64,000 bases of DNA from Mastigamoeba balamuthi (Eukaryota > Evosea > Mastigamoebida > Mastigamoebidae), in the NCBI GenBank assembly GCA_902651635.1, contig CACRSC010000022.1, positions 77,807 to 141,806 of the forward strand, read 5' to 3'. The number at the start of each line of letters is the position of its first letter. Within the stretch, counting starts at the first letter, position 1. The notes under the pieces are model-generated. The model saw only the letters and a program-made list of their open reading frames with translations, searched no databases and was not told the origin of the DNA. This document shows positions 19,570-29,455 of this stretch, piece by piece. A program made the translations under genes and the position numbers.

Positions 19570-22500
19570 CTACGAGTGCACGGTGACCACGCGGTTGGGG
19601 AAGAGCTCCGCGATTGCCGCGCGCATGTACTCGCAGAGCTGCTGCGTCCGCGCGTTGATGGCGTCGACCCTCTCCCTGGCCCGGGCGGCGTCCGCCTCGG
19701 CCTCGGCGCGCTTGGCCCTGTTGCGCGCGAGCGACTGCTCGGCGCCCCTCCTGCACTCGACCTTCTGGTCGAACGACCGCGCGATGCGGTCGACGTACTG
19801 CGTCGACGAGCCCAGCTCGAGCAGCCTCATCACGCGCTCGCTCTGCAGCAGCGCCAGCACCGCGTCGACGGCCGCCACGCCGCCCGACAGCTCGCCCTGC
19901 GTCGCCGCGGGCAGCGCGGCCCCGCACGAGATGAACGAGCCCTCCTGCGTGCCCTCGTCCTCGCGCGCCTCGGCGATGCGCTGCCGCAGGAACGCCCGCA
20001 GCTCCATGAGGTTCCCCAGCACCGCCTTGCGCAGCGCCGGGCTCGCCGCGAGCCACTCGGAGAGCACCGCCGTCGCGCTCCTCGTCTGCGGGGCGTCGGG
20101 CGCCGGCGACGTCGCCGCCGCGTCGGGCTCGGGCGTCACCGCTGCGTCGGGCTCGGCCTCGCCCGCGGCCTCGAGCTCGATCGCGAAGTCCTGCGCGGCC
20201 TCCGCAGCGCCGCCGTCGGCCTTGGGCTCCTCGGTCTCCATGTACGCGGACCAGTCGATCTCCGGGGCCTGCGCCGCCGCCTCCGCAGCCGCAGGGGCCG
20301 CGGCCTCGGCCTCGACCTCGGCGGTGATGGCGGACCAGTCGATCTCGATGGCCTTGGCGGCCTCCTGGGGCTGCTGCTGCTGCTGCTGGCCCTGCGAGCC
20401 CTGGGCCGCCGCCTCTGCCGCGGGCTTGCGGCCCTTCTTGGCGTGCGCTCCGCTCCTCTTGCGCAGCGCGATGCCGCACGAGAGCTCGGTGGCGCGGACG
20501 AACTCCTCCTCGGCCTCGGGGGTCAGGACGGCTTCCTCGCGCATGACGAGGGCGAGGGCGGGCAGCTCGTCGGCGCCGGCGGCGTCGGGGCGGCGCATGG
20601 CGGCGGCGTAGGCGCGGTAGAGGGCGCAGGACGAGGCGAGGGCCGCGTTGGAGCGGACGCTGCCCACGACAGACTCGAACTCGGACGGCAGGCACGACGA
20701 GAGCCCGCGCAGCTCCGCCCGGACGTCAGCGCCTTCGACGCCCCACTCGCTGCAGAGCGACGCGTAGGCGCCCCTGCGTTGCTGGCGCCGTGAGCGAAGC
20801 GAGACAGAGGCTGGGGAGAATGAGAGTTATGAGAGAAGAGAGAGGGAGAGGAGAGAAGACGGAAGACAGAAGAGAGAAAAGAGAAGAGAGAGGAGAGAGG
20901 AGAGGGCTGACTGGTATTGGGCGATAGTGCTGCGGATCTCGTCGGCCTGGCGGTCGAGCTCCGCTGCGTGCTTGCGCTCCGCCTCGACGCCCTTCCTTGC
21001 AGCGGGCGCCTCGTACCTGCGCGGCGCAGAGCACATCTGTCAGCCGCCTGGGTGCCACAGCGCCACAGCAAGAGCATGTGGCCCCCAAGTGCAAGACGAG
21101 GCCAGCCAGGGGCGAGAAGGAGAGAGCAAAAACAAAGGGAGAGAGAGCGCGAGAACACAAACGAAATCAACTGAATCGTAAAGAGAGCAAAAACAAAGGG
21201 GGAAAGAGAGGGCGCGGGAACACAAACGAAATCAACTGAATCCACAGGGACGGGAGAGCGGGAGCCCACTTGATCAGATTGGAGACCTCGTCCGCCACGT
21301 CCGCCAGCCCCAGCAGCTCGCTCTTGGCCGCCTTGGCCGCCTCGTTCCACGCGTATAGCACCGGCGACGTGTACCTCCCCAGCAGCGACTGCGGCAGAGG
21401 CAAAGAAGGGGGGTTATTTGTCCGATCGATTTCGCGATCGCAGGCCCACAGCAGCGGGGGGGCGCGGACCTTCGTCTGCGGCTCCTCGCGCATGGCGGCC
21501 TCCAGGGCCAGGGCGACCTCGCGCGCCGTGACCCTGCCGACGCCGGCGAGGGCCGCGCGGGCGCCCGAGGCCGCGGGGGTGGCGGCGACGGCGGCGGCGA
21601 TGGCGCGGTGGAGAGCGGGCTGGCGCCGACGCCNNNNNNNNNNNNNNNNNNNNNNNNNNNNNNNNNNNNNNNNNNNNNNNNNNNNNNNNNNNNNNNNNNN
21701 NNNNNNNNNNNNNNNNNNNNNNNNNNNNNNNNNNNNNNNNNNNNNNNNNNNNNNNNNNNNNNNNNNNNNNNNNNNNNNNNNNNNNNNNNNNNNNNNNNNN
21801 NNNNNNNNNNNNNNNNNNNNNNNNNNNNNNNNNNNNNNNNNNNNNNNNNNNNNNNNNNNNNNNNNNNNNNNNNNNNNNNNNNNNNNNNNNNNNNNNNNNN
21901 NNNNNNNNNNNNNNNNNNNNNNNNNNNNNNNNNNNNNNNNNNNNNNNNNNNNNNNNNNNNNNNNNNNNNNNNNNNNNNNNNNNNNNNNNNNNNNNNNNNN
22001 NNNNNNNNNNNNNNNNNNNNNNNNNNNNNNNNNNNNNNNNNNNNNNNNNNNNNNNNNNNNNNNNNNNNNNNNNNNNNNNNNNNNNNNNNNNNNNNNNNNN
22101 NNNNNNNNNNNNNNNNNNNNNNNNNNNNNNNNNNNNNNNNNNNNNNNNNNNNNNNNNNNNNNNNNNNNNNNNNNNNNNNNNNNNNNNNNNNNNNNNNNNN
22201 NNNNNNNNNNNNNNNNNNNNNNNNNNNNNNNNNNNNNNNNNNNNNNNNNNNNNNNNNNNNNNNNNNNNNNNNNNNNNNNNNNNNNNNNNNNNNNNNNNNN
22301 NNNNNNNNNNNNNNNNNNNNNNNNNNNNNNNNNNNNNNNNNNNNNNNNNNNNNNNNNNNNNNNNNNNNNNNNNNNNNNNNNNNNNNNNNNNNNNNNNNNN
22401 NNNNNNNNNNNNNNNNNNNNNNNNNNNNNNNNNNNNNNNNNNNNNNNNNNNNNNNNCAGGGACGGGAGAGCGGGAGCCCACTTGATCAGATTGGAGACCT

Positions 22501-22960
22501 CGTCCGCCACGTCCGCCAGCCCCAGCAGCTCGCTCTTGGCCGCCTTGGCCGCCTCGTTCCACGCGTATAGCACCGGCGACGTGTACCTCCCCAGCAGCGA
22601 CTGCGGCAGAGGCAAAGAAGGGGGGTTATTTGTCCGATCGATTTCGCGATCGCAGGCCCACAGCAGCGGGGGGGCGCGGACATTCGTCTGCGGCTCCTCG
22701 CGCATGGCGGCCTCCAGGGCCAGGGCGACCTCGCGCGCCGTGACCCTGCCGACGCCGGCGAGGGCCGCGCGGGCGCCCGAGGCCGCGGGGGTGGCGGCGA
22801 CGGCGGCGGCGATGGCGCGGTGGAGAGCGGGCTGGCGCCGACGCCACGCACTGGGCACCCGCCGGCGGTCGACCAGCCAGTCGGCCGCCGCGGAGGCGTC
22901 GATGTCGAGGGGGTACTGGGCCTCGGGCTTCTCCAGGCCGCTCGCGCTGGTCGTTATCAT
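19570..22960 (-). CDS. CDK5RAP3: CDK5RAP3 / C53 (UFMylation adaptor), interrupted by assembly gap
   Basis: Exon 1 is 22960-22682. Exon 2 appears twice, at 22600-22482 and 21388-21270, on either side of the gap. Exon 3 is 21016-20912 and exon 4 is 20773-19570. Using one copy of exon 2 gives 568 residues. Family signs are LDIDASAAADWLVDRR at the N-terminus, GRYTS near residue 98, DVRAELRGL, and YVDRIARSFDQK near the C-terminus before a final coiled coil. C53 works with UFL1 and DDRGK1 at the ER in UFM1 conjugation, and in plants and animals as an ER-phagy receptor through IDWG motifs in a disordered loop. Two related EIDWSA motifs stand at about residues 312 and 340 here, with Ser in place of Gly. 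A Gln run precedes them. Confidence 0.88.
21121..21243. repeat. Tandem duplication (about 61 bases) in CDK5RAP3 intron 2
   Basis: Two head-to-tail copies share the words AGAGAGCAAAAACAAAGGG and ACACAAACGAAATCAACTGA, one from about 21121 and one from about 21181. They lie directly beside the left copy of the gap-flanking repeat. Confidence 0.75.
21245..21633. repeat. Left copy of 389-base sequence flanking the assembly gap
   Basis: This block matches 22457-22845 on the far side of the N run; the only difference I noticed is one base next to the exon 1 splice donor. It contains exon 2 and the end of exon 1 of CDK5RAP3. A gap bounded on both sides by the same sequence suggests an assembly artefact, such as unmerged overlapping contigs or alleles. 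A real tandem duplication is less likely but cannot be excluded. Confidence 0.85.
21634..22456. other. Assembly gap (823 N)
   Basis: Unknown bases inside CDK5RAP3. ORFs that appear to run through it have no meaning there. Confidence 0.99.
22457..22845. repeat. Right copy of 389-base sequence flanking the assembly gap
   Basis: Matches 21245-21633 (see that entry). The right copy continues into the remainder of CDK5RAP3 exon 1, so it is the better anchored of the two. Confidence 0.85.
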
Positions 22961-23304
22961 CGTCGACCCGGGGTGACGGTGTTGGGTTTGACCCTCGTAT
23001 CTGCTGGATATTATCGGGCAAATATCGGCGTATCTTGCGCGAGATAATGAAGATTCCTGTTTAGTCAGCCTGTATTGGGGAATCAGCCACGGTCGTGAGG
23101 GCATTCAGGACGAGTCGCTGTTACGCTCGCGCTGAGATGAAGACCCCATATGGCACTTTCCTCTTACGCAGAGGAACCCGGCCAGGAGAAAACTGCCTGC
23201 CTATCAGGCGGCTCCTGCCTGGGGCTTGGCCTGGGCATTTCCGTGGCAGATCTTAATTGGGATCGGGGATATCGGGCCCCTATTTATAGCAGTGAGTCAG
23301 AGAT
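22961..23304. promoter_or_regulatory. Divergent promoter of CDK5RAP3 (minus) and RhoGEF (plus)
   Basis: 344 bases lie between two divergent ATGs. GGATATTATCGGG and AAATATCGGCGTATC words (22985-23040) lie just upstream of the minus-strand start. GGGGATATCGGG plus a TATTTATAG box (about 23266-23290) lies just upstream of the plus-strand start. The latter could act as a TATA-like element. Confidence 0.45.
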
Positions 23305-26300
23305 ATGGACACGCCGGGCGGCCCAGACCCCGCTTCCGCTGCCGCCGCCGCTGCCACAGCCGCCGCAGCCCCGGCGGCCCCGGGCGCCGCCGCCCTCATG
23401 GCCCAGCGCATCTCCAGCTTCGTCGACGCGGCCTCGTCGACGCTGGACGCGCTCGTCGCGCTCTCCGCTGTGCGCCACGTCACCACCACGTCATCCGACC
23501 AACATCGCGCTCCTAGGGGTTCGAGGGGATGCGGAGGGAGGAGTTTGAGCAGGGGCGGGCGCGGGCCAAGGAGGCGCTGGGGGCGGCAGTGGACGCGCTG
23601 CTGGCCCGCGAGATCGGGCTGACGGCCCTCGCAGACGCCCGGCAGAGCAGGGAGAACCACCGCCACAACGTCGTCGCCGAGCTCTCGGCCACCGGTGGGC
23701 ACACAGGGGCCGGGTGTGGAACTGACGCGGCGGGCGGGGTGGGCCCTCTCTGGGGGGCGCAGAGGACGACTACCTCAAGGACCTGCTGGTCATGCAGAAC
23801 GTGTGGGAGCCCGAGATGAAGAAGGCAGGCGTCGTGTCGCAACAGGTCGGGGGCAAGATCACTTGATTTTTGGGGGAGAGGGGCTCTTGTGAGGAAGCAA
23901 GTAATGACGGGTCGTTGCAGGACCTGCACGTGATGTTCAGCACGATGGGGCAGCTGGTGATGCTGGCGTCGGAGCTGAGCAAGCACCTCGCCGCTGCCAA
24001 GTCGTTGCCTGGGCCCGAGCAGCGCGTCGGCGAGATCTTCAAGAAGAACGTGAGCAGGCAGACCCACTCCCCACCGTCTGCCATCGATCTCACGCGAGAC
24101 GCTCGCTGGGCTGCTGGGCGCAGATCCCCTTCATGAAGGTGTACATCGAGTACGCTGTGTCGCAGGTGCAGGCGACAGAGATCATCCAGAACGCGGCAAA
24201 GAGCAGCAAGTTCAGGGATTTCATGGAGGTATGCCCCGCGAGCTGCTCAGGCCCGGATGGCCGCCCTTGCGACAGCTCTCGCCTCACGTACCGCCCCCAC
24301 GACAGAAACTCCGTGCGGCGCAGCCCGCCGTCCGGGGCATGGATGTCACCGCGTACCTCATCAAGCCCACGCAGCGCATCACCAAGTACCCCCTCTTCCT
24401 GGCCGACCTCATCAAGCACACGCCCCAGGGTGCGCTGAGAGCGGGGCAACCTCCTCTGATCTGCGTGGCCCTCTGTGCAGACCATCCGGACTACAAGGGC
24501 CTCGAGGAGGCGCTGGAGGCGATGCGCGACTTGCTCAAGATGATCAACAGGAGGACGAGCGAGCGCGAGGCTCGCACGCTGCTGGCGCGCGTCCTCCCGG
24601 GGCTCTCGTGGAGGACCGAGCCCGCGTACGACCTCCTGAACTCGCGCTGCAAGCTGCTGGCCGAGGGCTACAAGATCGCCACGTCGGTCTCGGGGCTGCA
24701 GGACAAGGGCAACGCGCTGTTCCTCTTCGACAACCTGCTGGTGGTCCTCGTGGCCAAGGACAAGGACCACTACCAGGAGATCGCAAGCTTCCCCACGGCG
24801 GGGCTCGGGGTCCAGGGGACGTCGAACAACATCATCTTCCTGACGCACGGCGTCACGCAGTTGACCTGCGTCTTCCCCGACCTGGCCGACGCCCTCCGTT
24901 GGGAGAGTGGGTTCCAGAGCGCCATCGCCCAGTCGGCAGACGCCAACCCGCTCCTCAAGGTGCGACGCACCGCTGCGTGCTCACTGTCCGACTTAGCACC
25001 GCGCCAGATGCAGCAGTCCAAGTCCAAAGTGTCCAAGAAGGAGGAGCGAGAGCGAGCCAACACGATATCCAGCCCGCTGGCATCGGACTCCCCGACGCTG
25101 GAGGTGGCGATGAGCCCCGTGTGCCCGCACTCGCAGGCGGAGGGGCCCAGGGATCCCAAGGACGCCAAAGAGGCGCGACCGACAAAGGAGCTCAAGGAGG
25201 AGGCGTCGGACGACAGGCTGACCAAATCCCCGATCAAGAAGCGCAGCACACTGCGGTCCCTCTTCCGCGGGCGGGACAAGAAGTCGGAGGAGGAGGCAAA
25301 GAGGAGGTACTCGGACGTGCCACCTGCGGCGCAGGAGCCCGAGCAGAAGAAGGGATCCCCCTCGCGCCCCCTCTCCGCAGGCACGGCACCGCAGGTCTCT
25401 CCCCAGATGAGCGCGATCGAGTCCGACGCTTCTGTGTCGCCTCTCTACGCTCCTCCGCCGGCCAAGGGGGAGGAGCCTCCCCATCTCGACCTGGTTCCCA
25501 CAGGCGAGGACGCAGCGCTCAGCCCATCCCTGGCTTCTCTGGGCTCCACAGACAAGGACAAGGACAAGGGACGCGAGTCTCCTGTTCCGACAGCACCGAA
25601 AGAAAAGACTCGCGAGACCGAGTCGCCAGTACCGCCGTTATGTGCGCCCATCCCCACTGTCCCCAACACGCTGTGCATCGTGGCTCCTCCGGACAAGGTC
25701 GGAGACAGACCTCCCCCACCGCCGGTCTCGCCCGACGTCGGCCACTCGCCGCTGCCTCCGTCTCTGCGACCCTCGGACAGCGACGCCTACCTGCCACCAG
25801 TTCCGGCTGACGGCCGTCGGTTTCTGATGCGCTCGGGCTCGTCGCCGCCGCTGCCACCGATACCACCTGTGGCGGAGCATGAGGAACTCCCTCCGGCCAC
25901 TGCTGCCACCACGGTCGACATACCTCCCCCGCCACTCGACTCGGTGCACATCCCTCCGCCACCACTGCCGGAAGAGGAAGACGCAGCCCCGGCCCCGCCA
26001 GTGTCATCGCCTAGGCACGCAGCAGCGCCCGTCCCGGCCAGTGCTGAGCACATCCTACCGCCGCCGCTCCCTGCAGTTGCGGCACAGCCAGAGACAGCCA
26101 AGGCCCCCTGTGCGCAGTCGCCAATGCAGACAGCGGCTTCCGTGCCACCGCCGTGCAATGAGCCGCCATCATTTCAGCTCGCTCCACCGAAGGACCCCGC
26201 GCCCGAGCTCCCGATAGGCCCTCCTGTAGGGCCCCCGCCTCCGCCCCCAGCTGGTGTCTCTGCCAAGCCACCGCTGCCGTGCGGAGCCAAGGTTGCCGAG

Positions 26301-27035
26301 ACTGCGGCAGCAGTGCCCGGGCAGGGCAGAGCCAAGCCTCCTCCGACAAGGCCGCCGCCTCCAACTCCAGGTGCAGGCCACCCGCCTCTGGCGGCACACC
26401 CACCGGCAGCAAGCCACCCGCCAGCTGCATCACACCCGCCAGCAATCCACCCGCCAGCACCAGCTGCATCACACCCGCCGCCGGCAGCAAGCCACCCGCC
26501 AACTGCGTCACACCCACCGACAGCAATCCACCCGCCAGCTGCATCACAACCACCGGCAGCAAGCCACCCGCCAGGCGCATCACACCCACCTGCAGGGCGC
26601 GCAGGGCGCGGGGTACACCTGCAGCCCCCGGCAGCTGGCGTGCACAAGGACGGCCCGCGATCGCCAGGTTGTGGCATGGACATCCCCCCGCCGCCTGTGT
26701 CGCCAAGGTCGCTGCCGCATCCGCCACCGCCGTCGCCACGCCGCGGAAGCGTGTACGGGGGGCCGCCTCCACAGCCATCGCCGCGCAGGGTTGCAGGGAG
26801 GTCTGTGCCGCTCCCGACAAGGGCAACTGCTGCAGGAGGCCCGGGCCACGCCGCGCCGGCAGATGCCCGGGGGTCGCTTGGCACAGGGGCCCCGACATCC
26901 GCTCTGAAGTCGCCTGCGCAGCAGTGGTGCCCCAAGAGCCCTCGGTCAGAGACAGCGGCCCCGCCGCTGCCGCCGAGGAGGCAGCCGCAGGTGCAAGTGC
27001 AGGTGAGAAAGCAGCCACCACCATCCGGCAGATAG
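23305..27035 (+). CDS. Rho guanine-nucleotide exchange factor (DH-PH) with long proline-rich tail
   Basis: Seven exons: 23305-23469, 23517-23694, 23763-23845, 23921-24049, 24124-24228, 24306-24429 and 24481-27035. They give 1112 residues, or 1096 if a 48-base in-frame intron (24960-25007, GTGCG...CAG) is removed. The DH domain runs from about residue 100 (NVVAELSATEDDYLKDL) to 287 and includes AYLIKPTQRITKYPLFLADL, the conserved helix that contacts the GTPase. A PH domain follows at about 300-420 (FLFDNLLVVLV). DH-PH proteins load Rho/Rac GTPases with GTP. The remaining 650 residues are low-complexity, with many PPPPP runs like FH1/profilin or SH3/WW ligands and a run of AxHPPA repeats at about 892-965 (26378-26600). 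It probably links Rho activation to actin assembly at the cell cortex. Confidence 0.9.
26378..26600 (+). repeat. Short tandem repeat coding for His-Pro-Pro-Ala units
   Basis: Imperfect units of about 21 to 24 bases built on the core CACCCGCC(A/G)GC encode about 14 copies of a (A/S)SHPPA-like motif within the RhoGEF tail. Units differ slightly, so slippage and point change both contributed. Copy number may vary between strains. Confidence 0.7.
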
Positions 27036-27224
27036 AGAGACTGCCTCAGCATTAGCACTGGGACCCGTACTCCAATGCGAACCAGTAAGCTAAAAGCACG
27101 GTCTTGTTCTCAGTGCCCACTGCCTGCCGTGCACTGACCTCCGCACAGGCCACATTGCCCTGAGATGTGAGAGCTGCACGGCACTGGGTGGTCTACAGGC
27201 CCAAGTGAGCCGGCAGGCCCAAGC

Positions 27225-28615
27225 TCAAAGCTCGGCCTTGGCTGTGCCCTCGGCGCCCTCTGCCCTGACCTCCTCCCAGACGGCCTTGAGGAGCGAGCTG
27301 TCCGACCCGAAGGCAACGTCCTGGCCCATCTCCCAGATCATGACGCCGCCGAGCTTGTGGCGCATGGCCATGGCGGTCTTCTTGCGCAGCAGGTCGGGCC
27401 CGTTGAAGTAGTAGTCGGCCACGAGGTTGGCCTTGGCGTCCAGCGGCCCGTGCTCGCGCTGCAGGTCCGCGTAGGTCTTCCAGTCGCCCGTCGTCGTGTG
27501 CCTGGCGTAGAACGGCAGGCCCAGGGTGAACTTGGCGGGGTCCACCCCGCACGCCTCGATGCCCTTGACGACCTCCTTGGCGAACTGCATCGTCGAGTGC
27601 ATCCCGCCGCCCCTGTGCACGTCTGCGGCCGCCGTGAGTCGCTGGGGGGCACCGAGGGGGCCCGCACTGTCGTAGGCCATCATGTGGATGAGGTCCACGT
27701 AGCGCTCGACGCCCGTGCCGGCCAGCAGGCGCTCCTGGCCGGGGTAGAGGGCCATCGTGACCACCTTGCCCTTGAGCGACAGCTCCGCGTGCAGCTCCTC
27801 CAGCAGCGCGAACAGCCTGCGCCCCCGGGGGGGAGGGGGGGACAACGCAGCGCGTCAGCAGGGAGGTGGGCAAGGGGTTGGCAGGGAGGGGGCACCCCTG
27901 CCACTGGGCCTGGCCGTTGGGGTACTCCCAGTTCATGTCGACGCCGTCGAGGCCCTCGCGCTCGCAGAAGTCGACCAGCGAGCGCACCAGCGCGGCCCTG
28001 CGGGCGCCGTCCACCGCCACCTGCGGCAGCGCGCCGCTCCGCGAGTTGCCCCCGACGCAGAGCATCAGCGCCGTGCCGTGCCTGTCCGCCGCGGCCCGCG
28101 CCTTGGCCATGACCTCCTCCGACGGGTACCTGCAGGGGCGACCCCCCAATTCCCGGAAACACATGACTCAGCGCAGGCAACGCGACGACGAGATATCCCC
28201 GTGACGTGTCCCGGAGAGAGATTCAGCCGCGCGCCTGTCGAGCGCAGCGAGCGAGGAGTCGGCGGCGACCTCGACGCTGAAGAGCAGCAGGTGCGTGGCG
28301 CCCGCGCAGGCGCCGTCCCAGTCGAGCCCCGCTGTGCGCCACTCGGGGACGTAGCCGACGACCGCGAAGCCTCCGCGGGTGCGGCGCTGGCGGCCCTCTG
28401 GCGAGGCGCCCGGGGCGACGGGGCGCGCCCTCGTGGTCCCCCGACCGCTGCTGCTGCTGGGGGCCAGCGGAGCGCGCGGCCAGCACGAGGGCGCACGCGA
28501 TGAGGGCGACAGAGAGCAGCGAGACCATCGTGGCGTAGAGGCGGGTGCTGGCGGCGCTGGCGGCTCGCTGATGCTGGTCTTGGCGCGGGGCTACGCGTTT
28601 GAGTTTCGCTGGCAT
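27225..28615 (-). CDS. Secreted or membrane-anchored GH18 hydrolase (chitinase/chitobiase-like)
   Basis: Proposed exons: 28615-28497, 28456-28235, 28129-27896 and 27816-27225, giving 388 residues. The N-terminus carries a hydrophobic segment (MVSLLSVALIA), a signal peptide or anchor. The GH18 barrel includes VVGYVPEWR at the start, LMLCVGGNS and the active-site strand LDGVDMNWEYP, then MAYDSAGP, LGLPFYAR and GGVMIWEMGQD near the end. GH18 enzymes hydrolyse beta-1,4-GlcNAc chains by substrate-assisted catalysis. The usual DxxDxDxE reads D-G-V-D-M-N-W-E, keeping the catalytic Glu but with Asn for the middle Asp. Intron 1 would be only 40 bases, and intron 2 seems to need a GC donor (a GT donor 26 codons downstream is possible), so the first two junctions are less sure than the rest. 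Confidence 0.83.
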
Positions 28616-29455
28616 AGCGTTAGAGTAGTCGCCCCCGATGAATCTACAGAGAGATATTTATCTGAGCACTGCGGTCTGTCCCTCGTCAGCTCAGTGCACG
28701 CGGACCTCACCATGTTGTATGCGCTCATCCCTGAGGACGGCACCAGTGAAGAGGCTCTGCAAGTGCGCCAAGATCTTGCCAGTGGCCACAGCCTGCAAAC
28801 ACGTGTGGTTCAAAACGCTGAAGATACCCTTCGATTGAACTGAGTGATACTTCAAAAATGAGAGTATCTCGACCATACCGGTACGCATCTCTGACACCAG
28901 GACCATGCCTTGCAGTTCGAGGTTATTGTCAATACGGGCAGTCTTGGTGGGATGTAATGAGTACGGCTTCGTGTACTCAGGTTTGGAAGGAAGCCCATAC
29001 CTCGGGACCTCGGACGCGGGTTTAAGCCCACCCAATCACACCTGCCGATCTTCCTCGAGCTTGAGTACTGGCCACTGCAGACCCAGGACGAACGCCACTG
29101 TGGGCGCCGAGGGTGAGTGCCTCTCAGCAGCATTCCTGGCTTAGCTGTGCACTCAGTGTGGCAGCAATCCATAAAACTTGGAGCTGCTGACCAGACGGAA
29201 CATCGTATACTGGCAGAGAGAAGCACATCCAAAGCAGTCTTGTAGCTCAGGAGCAAACGCGCCCGCGTGACTGCGCATATGGGAGGCCTGCATGCATTTG
29301 CTCCCGCAATGCCATTGACGCAAGAGATGGGTGATAAGGTATTGTTGGCTCGCGACACGCCTCTACTTGTGTGCTCCGTGAATGTTGGCAAACGCTTCCC
29401 GCAGTTGTCTCAGTCGCCCGAGGAGGGCATCCACTCCAGGCTGTGAGGGTCCGTG
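28616..29455. other. Spacer between GH18 gene and coiled-coil gene
   Basis: A GAGATATTTATCTG box at about 28648-28663 stands just upstream of the GH18 start on the minus strand. The rest (28700-29450) has ORFs in several frames but nothing recognisable. Confidence 0.4.

Noticed and set aside
21245-22845. Real tandem duplication of CDK5RAP3 exons
   Set aside because: Near-perfect identity ending exactly at the gap edges on both sides fits an assembly artefact better; kept only as a check.
21167-23104. 645-codon ORF running through the assembly gap
   Set aside because: Over 270 of its codons are N; it also reads through introns of CDK5RAP3.
28700-29450. ORFs of 100-180 codons on the minus strand
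   Set aside because: No domain, no codon bias like that of the neighbours, and no splice partners.
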